60,747 nucleotides of DNA. It comes from Plicaturopsis crispa FD-325 SS-3 (Eukaryota; Basidiomycota; Agaricomycetes; Amylocorticiales; Amylocorticiaceae). Positions 1-11,112 of this stretch are shown piece by piece. Numbering within the stretch: position 1 is the first letter of the stretch; each line of letters begins with the position of its first letter. The position numbers were made by a program, and so were the translations under genes. The notes under the pieces were generated by a model that worked only from the letters and a program-made list of their open reading frames with translations, did not search any database and was not told the origin of the DNA. The DNA lies in contig KN832555.1 of assembly GCA_000827205.1 (NCBI GenBank), positions 24,298 to 85,044 of the forward strand. Reading direction: 5' to 3'.

Positions 1-2
1 CG

Positions 3-618
3 GCCTCCTCGTCGACGTCGCTGCCCCCCAAATCGTCGCTCACCGGACTACATCCGCCCCACGCCGACCTCGCTCTCGAATACCTCTCCGTCGTGCGGTC
101 GCAGAAGACCCGGACCGCGATGAGCGCCGTAAAGGGCCACCTCTTCAAGATCATGCGCCCGGGCCTCGCGCGGGAAACAGATCTGCGCGAGCAGCTCGGG
201 CGCGCCAAAGTCACGCCGGGATTCGAGGCCTATGTCGCGATCGCGACAGAGCTGAAGGCGCGCATGGACCGTGACCGTGCTGCTGCGATGGCAGGCGGCA
301 CGAGCGTCGACGAGTTGATCCGGATAGACGAGGCGACGGGCCTGAAGGTGCTGCCGCATTGGCTGGCGCAGCCGTACTTCAGGCCACTCGCCCCCGATAC
401 TTTGAAAGATCGTCGGGCGGAAAGTGCAGTCATCATCGAGACAACAGGTGAGCCCATTCTTTCCGTTGTTCGCGTTCTCCAAGCTGATATCTTCCTTGGC
501 AGTGAATGAGACCGCGGCTGTTGGGAAACGCCCGCACTCCGCGCGTACACCTGATGTTGACGAGCCGGCTGACGGTGTCAAACGGACTAGACTGGAGCCT
601 ACGCCTGCACTTGTTTGA
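3..618 (+). CDS. 3' end of an unrecognised gene (partial, two exons visible)
   Basis: The reading frame is open from the first bases of the window, so the 5' part lies outside. Exon 3-447 is joined to exon 503-618 through a canonical GTGAGC...GGCAG intron of 55 bases, giving a reading that stops at 618. The product is rich in Arg, Lys and Ala with a helical central part, and it ends in a basic stretch (VKRTRLEP) that could serve as a nuclear signal. I do not recognise the family. It converges on the ketopantoate reductase gene downstream, with about 250 bases between the two stops. The continuous frame and clean splice sites make a real gene likely; the function is open. Confidence 0.6.
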
Positions 619-871
619 TCTGCATTTATTTCGTTTCGTTCATCTCGTCGTTGCTATTAATCCGTTAATCCGTGTCTCGTGTAGATTGTCGATACATCTT
701 GCTATTCAACATATATGACCATCTTAGCGAGTGCTGCTCGCTGTCTGTCCACCGTACGAGGCAGATACTCATGCCCGAGCGACAAATAATTGGTATACAT
801 ATATTTCTACACACCGCACGATACTCTTACTTCTACAAGACAAACTATACCCTACCAAACTCTAGCCAAGA

Positions 872-2352
872 TTAGCTGCGCTCCAACTTCCGCAGAGTCT
901 GGTTCTGCACGACAAGCAAAAGCGCGTAGACCATTTCGATCCGCTGCATGGGGGCGCACGGCATGTCAGTACAAGCAGCCGAGTGGGGGAAGATCACGCT
1001 TACGGGAACGGCCACACCCTTCTCCTTGGCCAGGCGGACCACCTCACCCACGATCACCTCTACTTCGATCGGGCGGCCTTTCCGCACGTCCAGGAGCATA
1101 CTGGGGACGTGCGTACTCTCGGGCGCTGCATGCAGCTCCCGCGACTTCACCATCGTGCTTTCGACGATAGAAGACGGGAATCCGTCCGGGGAATCAGGAA
1201 ATCCCACCGCACGGCCTGTAACAAAAACGTGGATCGGTTGCGAAAAACTTCACAGATGAAGGTGAAAAGCACGTACCCAAGGCTAAGAACTCGTGAAGGA
1301 CGGCGCGTACGACGGGGATGGTATACTCCTCGACGAGCTGTTTCGTCGCGGGACTCACATATGGATCGTACGACGCGCCTTCTCCGGGCGGAGCCCTATA
1401 AAGTGCATGGGGCGTGTAACCGGTCAGAGTAGCCAGCGAAGAGACGCTGATGTTATAGGCATTCTTGACAAATTTGATCCGTTGAATTTCCGGGACGATC
1501 GTCACGGTCGTCCCACCGGTCTCGAGAAGCTCGCCAAATGCAGAAAGGACATATGCCTCCGTAGGCGAATTGCTCTCCGTCGTGTAATCGCCCTTTCTGT
1601 AGATTCCCATCGACACTCTATCCTGTAGAGGGGTTCACAACTTTCCCAACGATCAAGCAAACCCGATGGAAGAAGCACTCACGAAATCACTGTGATCGAC
1701 GACGTTACCTGCGAGGACGTTTGTGTGGATGAACAGCGACGCGCTTATGATCCGAGGTAATTCGTCCTGGTCGAGTCCCTCGAGCGCTGCCTGGAGGTCC
1801 TTCTCAACGTTAAGCCCATTCTGAAATAGCACGTAGGTGGGCTGTTTGTACGTCTTGGTGTACGGGGGCGCCAGGAAGGGGGAAAGCAGCGCTGCTGTAG
1901 TGGAGACCTCCGGGATTGCCTTCGTAGTGACGACAACGAATGCATATTCCCTGTCGGCGGCTTCTGCGACGGACTTGACCACTATCCGAAGCAAAGTGTC
2001 AGCTTAGAGGCCCTAGCGTCCGTACTGTCGAAGGAGAAATCGAAACGCACGCCGATCGGGTTTCCAACCAGGTATGTCGCCGTACTTGCGACTCTTGAAG
2101 TGTAACCCCGTAGCTAGTAGATAGTGACGGGACGTATCGGTTAGCCCCCTCGCAGCATGGAAATACACCGCAACTCACTGTTCACCGAGTCATAATTGCT
2201 ACGCGCAACGGCAGTCACGCGAGCAAGTCCGCTCCTTTTCAGAATGAGCGAATCTACATGAAATTTGTGTCAGACAGGCCGTAGTTGTGACGAGATTACG
2301 CACATATAGAACCGACGGCACCAAGGCCAACGACAAGAACATCTTTGACCAT
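872..2352 (-). CDS. 2-dehydropantoate (ketopantoate) 2-reductase family protein, copy 1
   Basis: A member of the ApbA/PanE family, which reduces ketopantoate to pantoate with NADPH in pantothenate and CoA synthesis. The start at 2352 opens MVKDVLVVGLGAVGS, a Rossmann GxGxxG dinucleotide-binding loop. Short exons follow (SLILKRSGLARVTAVARSNY, then GDIPGWKPDR), then 1994-1653 with VVVTTKAIPE and LFQNGLNVEKDL, both family hallmarks. The C-terminal catalytic helical domain is in 1616-1263 (GELLETGGTTVTIVPEIQ) and 1207-872 (MLLDVRKGRPIEVEVIVGEV). The last intron separates GVAVP from RIEMVYALLL. At least six exons splice in frame, so it looks intact. A close paralogue lies just upstream on the same strand. 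Many fungi have several such reductases whose substrates are unproven, so the pantothenate role is inferred from the family. Confidence 0.85.
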
Positions 2353-2716
2353 TTATGCTAAGTTTTGCGTCAGAATGGCTTGAAAAAGGTTGGGGGCGTT
2401 GGGGCGATCCTTCAAAAGTTCAATCGCGTTATATATAGCGATCGCACTTAGCTGACGCACTCTACATTTGTCAGTTAGGCAACTTATGTTGCAATTGCAA
2501 CCTGAGAGTCGTCGGATTTAACGCCCGGGTGCAATTCACTGGCAGCTCGCGGCTGCGAGACTCGAGTCACTAGTCACTTGGAGCTTTGATTCGTAGTGAT
2601 AAGACTAGTTTATGCCCGGCACGAAAGACGAACCGAGGACTACACAGTGCGCTATCAGCGTTGATGCACCATATCATACCGTTAGATACTCGCATAGCTG
2701 TTCAGACTCGCGCCGT
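2353..2716. other. Intergenic region between the two ketopantoate reductase genes
   Basis: This stretch holds the upstream region of copy 1 and the 3' flank of copy 2. It has a TATA-like ATATATAG near 2431-2438. I see no convincing gene or RNA. Confidence 0.5.
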
Positions 2717-4227
2717 TCAAGATTTAGTGCTCTCCAGCTTCCGCAGAGTCTGGTTCTGCACCACGAGCAGGAGCGCGTAGAGCATCTCAATCCGCTATGT
2801 GATTGTAGGGAAAGTTAGCCGCTTAGATGGTTGAGCTAGAAGGAGATGCTCACGGGAACGGCGACGCCCTGCTCCTTAGCCAGGCGGACCACCTCGCCCA
2901 CGATCACCTCTACCTCTATCGGGCGGCCTTTCCGCATATCGAGGAGCATGCTGGGAACATGCGTACTCTCGGGCAATTCGTGCAATTTCCGCGTCATCGC
3001 GATAGTGCTGTCGATGAGGGAAAATGGCAGCCCGTCCGGCGAATCAGGAAACCCCACAGCACGGCCTACAGATATAATATGTGGATGGGTGTGCGAAAGC
3101 CGGGGAAAGATGGAGGCAATTGCGCACCTACAGCTAGAAATTCTCCAAGAATAGCACGTAACGCTGGGATGGTGTGCTCCTCGATAAGATGCTTTGTCGC
3201 TGGACTCACATACGGCTCGTACGATGCGCCATCGCTCGGAGGCGGCCTGAAGATCGCCGGGAGGGTGTATCCCGTGAGGGTAGCGAGCGAGGAGAAGCTG
3301 AGGTTCCAGAAATTCTTCGCGAATTTCAAGCGTTGGATCTCGGGGACGATCGTTAGAGTTGTCCCGCCAGTTTCAAGAAGTTCTCCGAACTCAGAAAGGA
3401 GAGATGCTTCGGCTGGCGAGTTAGTTGTCGTTGTGTAGTCGCCCTTTCTGTAGAGACCCATCGATACTCTGTCCTGTCGACAGGCAGTTAAATGATACAC
3501 CTTATGCGAGAGAGATCCAGCGTGAATTCACTCACAAAATCATTGTGTTCCACCACGTTATCGTCGAGAAGGTTGGTGCCGATGAACAGCGAGGTGCTTA
3601 TGATCTTTGGCATTTCGTTCTTGTCGCCGACTTTCTCTAGTGCCTCGTATAGGTCCTTCTCAACGTTGAGCCCATTCTGAAACAGCACATAGGCTGGCTG
3701 GGCGAACGTCGTCGTATATGGCCGCGTCAGAAAAGGTGCAAGGAGCCCTGGTGTAGAAGAGACTTCCGGTATCGCCTTCGTGGTGACGACCACGAAGGAG
3801 TACTGTCGATCGGCCGCTTCTGCGACCGATTTCACCACTGTCGGATAGCGTCGTTTTAACAACGGTCGCCTCGTAAGCATTTGCGAATGAGTTTGGAGAT
3901 GGAAAACGCTCACGTCGATCGGGTTTCCACCCTGGTATATCGCCGTACTTGCGGCTCTTGAAGTGCATTCCCGTAGCTAAGCCAGGAGCGACGAATCAGT
4001 CGCAGTTTGCGTCCTAAACAACGCAGTTTATGGCGAACCATCGACAGCACTGTAATTGCTTCGAGCAACTGCGGTTACGCGTGCAAGCCCGCTCCGTTTC
4101 AGTATCAGAGAATCTACGCAAACACGTCGGTAAGCGCACGCTGGGCGGTCAAGCTTAAGGCTATGGAGATGGACGTACAGATTGCACCAACTGCGCCGAA
4201 GCCCACAACTAGGACCTCTTTCACCAT
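2717..4227 (-). CDS. 2-dehydropantoate (ketopantoate) 2-reductase family protein, copy 2
   Basis: Tandem paralogue of the neighbouring reductase with the same exon plan. The start at 4227 opens MVKEVLVVGFGAVGAI, the NADPH-binding loop. The next exons give LKRSGLARVTAVARSNYSAV and SRKYGDIPGWKPDR, then VVTTKAIPEVSSTPG and FQNGLNVEKDLYEAL, then GELLETGGTTLTIVPEIQRL and finally DMRKGRPIEVEVIVGEVVR. The last exon begins after an intron near 2855-2785 and ends LRKLESTKS at 2717. Every frame joins without a stop, so both copies are probably functional. Divergence is spread along the whole length rather than clustered, which suggests an old duplication. The substrate could be ketopantoate or a related 2-oxo acid. 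Confidence 0.85.
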
Positions 4228-4569
4228 TTCGCATACGTTTTCCTCACAAGGGATGGGGGAGGCCAAAGTTCGGTCGTGACGACACAATAATATGAAGGAC
4301 CGATAGTTCACGGACCCGCCAACCAAGACTTGCCATGTTCGTAGCAGGTTCGTAGCGCCCGATCAGGATGACTCGCTCTAGCATGCAGGAAGACAACAGG
4401 AAGATGTCGCGCAAGTAAGAGAGGATATCAATACTCTACTGAGCGTCGTAGAAAACGAAGATCTAATAGACAGGAAAGCACATCGACAGAAAACATACAT
4501 GACTGCTGCTACAAGAATAAGAAAACATCCACCGCTGTTTATTTATTGTACTTCCAGGTGCAGTCCACG
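4228..4569. other. Intergenic, no gene seen
   Basis: Upstream region of reductase copy 2 and 3' flank of the Dsk2 gene. Nothing coding can be supported here. Confidence 0.5.
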
Positions 4570-6062
4570 TTATATTCCGCCCCCACCGAGAATATACTCT
4601 ATCGCAGAGTTCACGTTTCCACCCGTAGCGAGTAGTGCGCGGACGTTTTGCGATGCGTTACTGAATCCCATATCTTGCAATTGCTATCCATGGCGTCAGG
4701 CGTAAATACGCGAACGAAACAAAGCGGTGAAAGCACGGACCTGCAGTTGCACCTGGAACCGTTCCTCGGGAGACCGTGTATCAGTAGGCGCCGGAGGAGA
4801 CCCAAACGCTGCGAACGGGTTGGCTCCGCCAGCAGCCCCGGCACCGCCGAACCCGCCAAACGGATTCCCGCCGCCCATCCCTCCCAATAGCTGCTGCATG
4901 AGCGCAGGGTCCAGTCCACCAGCACCCAATCCACCAGCGCCCGGTGAACCCGGAGCTGCGCTTGTAGCGGTACCGAATGGAGGGAATAGAGGAGGGAAGG
5001 TGGCGATACCCTGCTGTGCGCTAGCACCAGCGCTTGCTGGAGGACTACCTGGCGCAGGATTCGCGGCACCCGTAGAGGGCTGGCCTGGTGCGGGGAATCC
5101 ACCGCCTGCACCGCCGAATGGGTTGCCGCCCTGCCCGCGCATGAGTGATGCCATCTGGAGCATCCCGCGCAGAGCTTCCGGGTTCGACCTGGGCAAGCAC
5201 ATCGTTAGAAAATGGACGCATGCAGGAGATGCGGTACGCACATCATCTCGCGGAACCGCTCGCTCTGGAAGACCTCACGGACTTGGGGGCCCATCGCGGC
5301 GAGTTGAGGGTTGGATGCGATGACCTGATCGAGCACAGCGGGATTCGACATAACGGACGACATTTGCTGTAAGAATTGCGGCGAGGACATCATCGTTTGT
5401 AGCTGCACGACCTCGTTAGCACTACTTGCTCGCCGAGCCGAGCCGAGCAGGACGCACCATGTTCGGGTCGTTCTGGTTGAGGCCCATATCCGCAAACGGG
5501 TTCAGCCCGGCCATAGCTCCGTAGCCCATGTGGCTGTTCAGTTGCGTGAGCGGGTCGTGCGGGTTCTGGCCAGTCTGCATGGTCGGGAGGGATTGCGGCG
5601 GTGCAGCCGCCTGCGAGGACGAGGCCGCTGGACGAGCGGCACCCTTCACCATGTGGATCGTGTGCGAGGTTTGGATCTTGTATGTCGAAAGCGCATCCTC
5701 GTCCTGTGGAGTAAGCGTGAGACGCGCGTACACTTATCCGCTGGGGAGCGGACGCACCTTCAATACTCGGCCTGGGGGCGACCGACGACGAGCACAGTTA
5801 GTATCGAGGACATAGCGCTCAAGACGATACCAGCACACCTGAATAGATGAGCCGTTGACGATCCGCCTCGACGTCCGACTTCTCTGCTATGGCTTGTTTC
5901 AACTCGAGCACGGTCTTGTCAGTGGCGATCGATATCTGGAGCTTGAGCTCGCTCGGTCCTGAGCATATGCATCTCTCGTTAGATAGGACACTACGCTCAG
6001 CGTTTGAACGACGCACCTTTGACATTTATCTGAATTTCGTTTGCAGCTGAATCGTCCGACAT
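4570..6062 (-). CDS. DSK2: Ubiquilin/Dsk2-type UBL-UBA shuttle protein
   Basis: Carries ubiquitinated clients to the proteasome. The start at 6062 (MSDDSAANEIQINVKG) leads into a ubiquitin-like domain of about 75 residues (LKLQISIATDKTVLELKQAI, ADRQRLIYSG, then DEDALSTYKIQTSHTIHMVK). The middle holds STI1-type repeats (MMSSPQFLQQMSSVMSNPAV, LDQVIASNPQLAAMGPQVRE, SNPEALRGMLQMASLMRG). A long Gly/Pro/Ala-rich, low-complexity part follows, with NPFGG-type repeats. After an intron near 4700 comes the C-terminal UBA domain (QLQDMGFSNASQNVRALLAT, GGNVNSAIEYILGGGG), ending at 4570. The domain order UBL-STI1-UBA is exactly that of Dsk2/ubiquilin. Several 50-60 base introns interrupt the UBL part. Confidence 0.93.
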
Positions 6063-6303
6063 GATCGTTGAGTACAGAAATTGGCGTCTGCGGCTCAGCG
6101 CTCGGCGGCTGATTTCAAGCTTCCCTTTCTGGGGTCGATCTTCTCCGTAGGGTTAGGGTTACTCCTGCCAACCTCGATTCACAACTCTAACTACGATTTC
6201 AATCCGGAAGAAAGAACGGATAATACAATATAGCATTTGTATGAGATAGATACACGAAAGACGATGCGGAGGTATGTAGTTTGACGGTATATGCGATGAG
6301 GAT

Positions 6304-8345
6304 TCATTTCTCCGCGCTCAGAGATATCGATCGCGGCGGTGGGCGCAGGACAGAGCGCGGGGGTATCGCAGGAGCGTTCGCGGTAGCGGCCGCAGAAGCC
6401 GTACCAGATGGTGCTTCAGCGCTCGATCGTCGAAGAGAAGCGCGCAACCATTGAACGCCCCTCGCTATCGCCCTGATACCGCTGATGACAAGCTTGACGA
6501 ACCGATGGACACCGTACAGAATGAACTGCAGGCTCAGCGTTATACCAGCGAAAAAGCAGATGGCGAGCACCGCTGAGGGCCACGCATCCCACGCGACAGC
6601 GAGGAGAAAGAGCATGAGCGCAAGCGCGGAGGTGAGCATGCACAGCGCGGGTAGGCGTGCGGATATGCAGAAGAAGAAATACGTCCCGAAGACATCCATC
6701 GCTTTACGCTAATACAAATTGGTGTCAGTACAAGCGAGAATATGGATGAGGGGTGGAAATGCACCTGAAACTTGGTGGCGTCTGCTCCGCTGTACGAGAA
6801 AATGAACCATGCGTCGATGCTAATACCTACGCCAGACGAGATGCTGCCGACGGCCACCGCACGCTGCGCTACGCCGTCCACAGGGAACAGCGTGCCAGAT
6901 GAAAATCCAAAGACGGCCGCGAATAGTCTATGCATCGGGTGTTCGTTACCACTGTACATGAAAGAGGACGGAATGCACGCACGCAGCCAATGATACGAGA
7001 GAACCCCCAATATAATACCACTCCGTCTGCAATCGAGTCAATATTCGCTCCCAATCCGAGTCGACCTGCGCGTCCTTAAAATGCTGGTATGGAGACACTG
7101 CGTCCAAAACCCACTCCGCGACACTGAAAGACGACGCGACGCTGATCTGGTCGCTGTAGCGCAGCGGGAGCAACGATGGCATGACGGCCATGACGCGTCC
7201 TCCGCCTGGCGCATAATCGATGGTGGTGATCTGCCCGTCATCGTCTTCCGCCTCGATATGCAGCCAGGGCTCGCGGTATCGAGGCTCGGAGTCATCCGCA
7301 GGCGGCTTTTCAGGTACGTGGTCGTCGTAGAACCCGTCGTCCGTCTCCGATGATGCGAGCTCGTCGTCGGTGCAGAGGGCGTAGCCTTTGACCTTTCTCC
7401 GGCGCAATTTTGGTCGTGGTGTATCGACAAGTGTAGACGTGCCGGTCTGCGCGTCGTCTAGCCAGGACGTGTTTTCGTCGTGGTCGGTGGGCAATGGCGA
7501 TAATACTGAAACGGAAAGTCAATACCACTCAATAGAGTTAAACAAGGTGATACGCACATGGGCCAGTTTCTGATCCTGAATCGTCGTTGCTACTAAAGAG
7601 CGGCGATACAGGCGATGATACGCGCGATGGAGACCCCCTCGACGAGCCGCTTGCATTCGGCGGACTCACTTTGACGATCATATACGCCCCCCCTAATGGC
7701 TTTCCCCGCACGCGTTTCGCCATCATGGAACCAACGCTCAGCCGTATTTCAGACTCTTCAGCGCGTGCGTGAGCGCCGACGTGAAAGAGAAAGAAAGGAC
7801 GGCGACGCACTGGACCCAGGACCCTGCTTCCGCATTACTTCTCCCAGCGACACGCTCGTCGAGCTGACGAGGTTACGCTTCTTGCCCTTTTTCTTGCTCT
7901 GCGATTTATGGTATATTTTGATCTCGAGCTTCGTCGACCCCGCGGATTCATGGCTATGGTCGGAAACCCAATTAGCGAGCTCAGAAATTCCATGTACACG
8001 GAAGACGCACAAGAAGAAAGGATCTTTTAGATTAGGATTCTGGCCGTCGCACCCGAGGACGGTCTCGCGGCGCTGGTGCTCGCCTGCTGCGACCTCGACG
8101 ATGGGCCGCCACGACTTCTCCGGCCTCAGAAAATGCAGCCCGTGGGCGCGTACGACTGTCTCTACATGATCAACTTAGCACCAGCGAGACACATGGAACA
8201 CAGCGCACCTGTAAATGACCATGAACTTGCGATTTAAATAGCCAGTGTTAGTGTAATTGCATCCTTGCGACGAGGACTGAACTCACCCAAATGGAAATGG
8301 GTCTCGCATAGCAATCAATTCCTCCGGGGTTGGAGAACGGAGCAT
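6304..8345 (-). CDS. C2-domain protein with C-terminal membrane segments
   Basis: The probable start at 8345 opens MLRSPTPEELIAMRDPFPF. A 17-base exon (about 8238-8222) and the next exon give GHLQTVVRAHGLHFLRPEKS and LGCDGQNPNLKDPFFL, followed by LEIKIYHKSQSKKKGKKR and STSVSLGEVM. This is the pattern of an N-terminal C2 fold, usually lipid- or calcium-binding. A Ser/Pro-rich acidic linker follows (7724-7180), then a conserved helical part (DSDWERILTRLQTEWYYIGG). Hydrophobic stretches at the C-terminus (LTSALALMLFLLAVAWDAWP, SAVLAICFFAGITLSLQFIL) look like membrane helices. It ends at 6304. The plan suggests a membrane-anchored C2 protein acting at contact sites or in trafficking, but I cannot name an orthologue. 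Intron positions in the 8.0-7.5 kb part are tentative. Confidence 0.7.
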
Positions 8346-8629
8346 ATGGGTTTGGGGCTCGTTAAGAGTCGTTAAGAGGACATAAATACAAAGAGTATGT
8401 CGTTCGCCGACAGTGGGCTGCCGATGGCCTGTAGAGAGCTGTGGCCGTGTATAAACAGGCGTGCACTGTTGTTTGTGATTGTTACATCTCAATGGCCTCG
8501 GACGCTAGCGGACGCTGTGCTGAGACCCACAGCCCCTGTCTAGACCTGCTTCGGACACGGTGGCCGCGCATTTGCCTCCTTGCCAACTTTATCCTGCCCA
8601 AACGTCAGAAATTCACTTTTATTATTATA

Positions 8630-10060
8630 ATGTCCTCGATATCGACCGAAGACGGTCAAATAGCGCGTACCGAGAGCCTGTTCGCCGCCGAAAAAGCGGC
8701 TAGCGCAGTCCCTCCCACCCTCGCGCGCGCGGCCCAGCGCCTCGAGTTTCCGCCGTCGTACGTCGTGGTCGGCGCGTACAGGCTCTTCACGGACAGGGCG
8801 ATGTACGTCCCTGCGTGGGACAAGTGCAGGCATGCGACTAGGAGGGGTCTGATTGTCGCTGCCATCTGGGTGAGCTCTTAGTTTCTTCGCGGATGCAGTA
8901 GTAGGCGGCCTGGGTTTTGACGAGCTCGGGCCCAGGCAATCTCGTCGTACAAGCTACAGAAAGTGTTCATAAAGACGTTTCTTGTCAGGTAAGAGCTCGC
9001 TCGTTACATATCGGCTTTGCGGAAGCTCACAGACTTTGCGCGGCAGCTCGACGCGAATCACTGGGTTGCGCAACGACACCATATTCGGATACCAAAATCC
9101 ATTCGACTTACCTACATGTACGCCCTCCCTTCCCCTTCCCCCGTCCTTGTCTGCCTCACACATCTCACCATTATTACCACACAGATGCCACGATCCTATT
9201 TCTCAGCTCCCAAGTATCATACATCCTGCTCTTTTTCCTCCGCCGCAACATCGGCATTGCTCGCACGCGCGCATGGGACCAGACCGTCGCCTCGCGCGGA
9301 AAGGGGTCGGATTTCTGGGGGCCGTATGTAGAGGAATGGGACGTTCCGCCGAACGTGGACGAGCGGGGGCGCGCGGGCGGGGTCGAGCGGTGGCTGGGCT
9401 CGTGGGTAGGGCGGATGGTGTTCCGCCGAGGTGAGTGCATGATTGACAGTCGCAGGGACGAGTTTGATCGAGGTACTGATGGGACGTCAGTTATCCTGCT
9501 GCCGTTTGCGCTCAATCCGCTCCTGCATATATTGCTATCCGCCGGCTTGAGATCGCTAGGGACGGCGCGGTATTTGCATAAGCCGGTAAGTCTGCTGCTT
9601 TCTCTTTTGTCGCTCGTGCTTCGGCTCTTTTCTGTCGTCCGGGACTCTCTTCGCCACAGGAGCTGACCGTTCTCCGAATTATAGTATTTCGAAGCGAAAA
9701 AAATGAGTCCCTCCCAGGTCGCCGTCTTTCTCGAAGAGCGGAAATGGGACTACAGAAGTAAGTGCACCATTGTCAGAGTCACTCCATGATCCAGCGTCCT
9801 CCATCGCATTCTCGCGGACACTAATTCTGACCCTCCCTCTCCGTCTTATTCAGTCTTCGGATTCGCTGCCGCGCTCTTCGAGGGCCTACCCATAATCGGG
9901 CTCATCTTCTCCATCTCCAACCGCGTCGGTGCTGCGATGTGGGCGCACGGTGAGTACAATATTTGCTGCCATGGTAAATGCTGATTCTCTCCGAGCAGAC
10001 CTCGAGAAACGACAGCATTACGTTGCACAGGAGCGCGTTTCGCGGCAATTGCATGGGTAG
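8630..10060 (+). CDS. EI24/RRT8-like multi-span membrane protein
   Basis: The start at 8630 (MSSISTEDGQIARTES) begins exon 8630-8869, which holds PPSYVVVGAYRLFTD and RRGLIVAAIW. Later exons give GLRNDTIFGYQNPFDLPT and ATILFLSSQVSYILLFFLRR, a membrane helix, then FALNPLLHILLSAGLRSLGT and YFEAKKMSPSQVAVFLEERK. The last ones are FGFAAALFEGLPIIGLIFSI and SNRVGAAMWAHDLEKRQHYV, stopping at 10060. The closing pattern, a hydrophobic helix then an SNxVGAAxWAxDLE motif, resembles the fungal EI24/CysZ-like superfamily that includes yeast Rrt8 and the lipid-droplet LDS proteins. The exact exon borders between 8870 and 9180 are uncertain. A role in lipid droplets or the spore wall is inferred only from that likeness. 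Confidence 0.7.
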
Positions 10061-11112
10061 TAAGCTGGTCGTCACCTCGATTGATCTAAATCAGTGCTAC
10101 CCCACACCTGGAAGATTAGCTCCGGGCACCAATCTTCCTTGACTTGCGAGGTACGTCCGACTGCGGTACGCCGCCTGACTCCCGGCTGTTAGGTATAGAG
10201 TTTCCGATTACTGAGCTCCTTTTGTATTTACAGGCTGAGGCCCATGCTGGCACGGGATGTGACTGGGACGATTTGACTATACTTGTCCCACGACTGGAAA
10301 CACTCTCCCACTGGGCAATCTGGCTGTTGTATCTATCCTCTTCAATTCACCACCGATCGCAGATCCTGCGGGAGTACATATCAATTTCATTTCCCCAAAA
10401 CCTCGCGGGTAGCACTACTCTACCACTGAAATTCATTTGAACGTTGGCAAACCCCCACCATTCGGTTTCCAAACCACATCTTGCTCGCGATTTGTGTAGC
10501 TATGGGCGGCGCAGTTCGTTGCGAGACCGTCTCCGTGTCTTTCGGGTCATCTGGAGATGTCGCACCATAGCAACAGCGTGAACAAGCTACGCTATCGCAT
10601 CGTTCACCGCATGGTACGCATTCCGGCTCTCTTTACGTCCGGGATTATCAGTATTCAACGCAATGCAGGTCAAGCTTCAGGATCATTGTTTTCCAATGGC
10701 GCTGTCAGCTCGCGGGAAAGGGTGGGATTCTGCTTGTATATTTGCTGTACTGAGATACTGCTTCTCGATGGAGAACGCTCGATGACGACCGGTCATTCGC
10801 GAAGCCCGATCACTTAGGCACGGACGAGCCTCAGGAAACGCTCTGCAAAAGCTGAAGAAGGACCACACGAAAGGAGACGCAGCAGCAACGCTAACGTACC
10901 TTCGCAGATCCCAAAACATCCAGCAAACGTTGCCTTGGTCTCCGGTGTATTGACAATTGCTTATTCGGTTCGAGTATCTGCTCGATATACTTTGCCTTGC
11001 GCCCTCCCTCCAGATCTTTTGTGCGTATAAGTAGCTCGTCGCCGCGTTTCTTTTTCGTTGCCCACTTTACTCCTTCATTTACATTTTTTTCCTGGCTTGC
11101 CCTGTACTTATC
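10061..11112. other. 1-kb intergenic region without a recognisable gene
   Basis: I see no spliced frame with family features. The distal part carries the likely core promoter of the DUF6534 gene (TATA-like element near 11026). Confidence 0.5.
11026..11031 (+). promoter_or_regulatory. TATA-like element of the DUF6534 gene
   Basis: TATAAG lies 82 bases upstream of the ATG at 11113 and is followed by a T/C-rich leader (TTTCTTTTTCGTTGCC), the usual arrangement in basidiomycete promoters. Confidence 0.4.

Noticed and set aside
6304-7494. Separate small membrane protein starting at MDVFGTYFFF
   Set aside because: A good intron joins it to the upstream C2-domain frame (FQ to RKAMDVFG), so it is the C-terminal exon of one gene.
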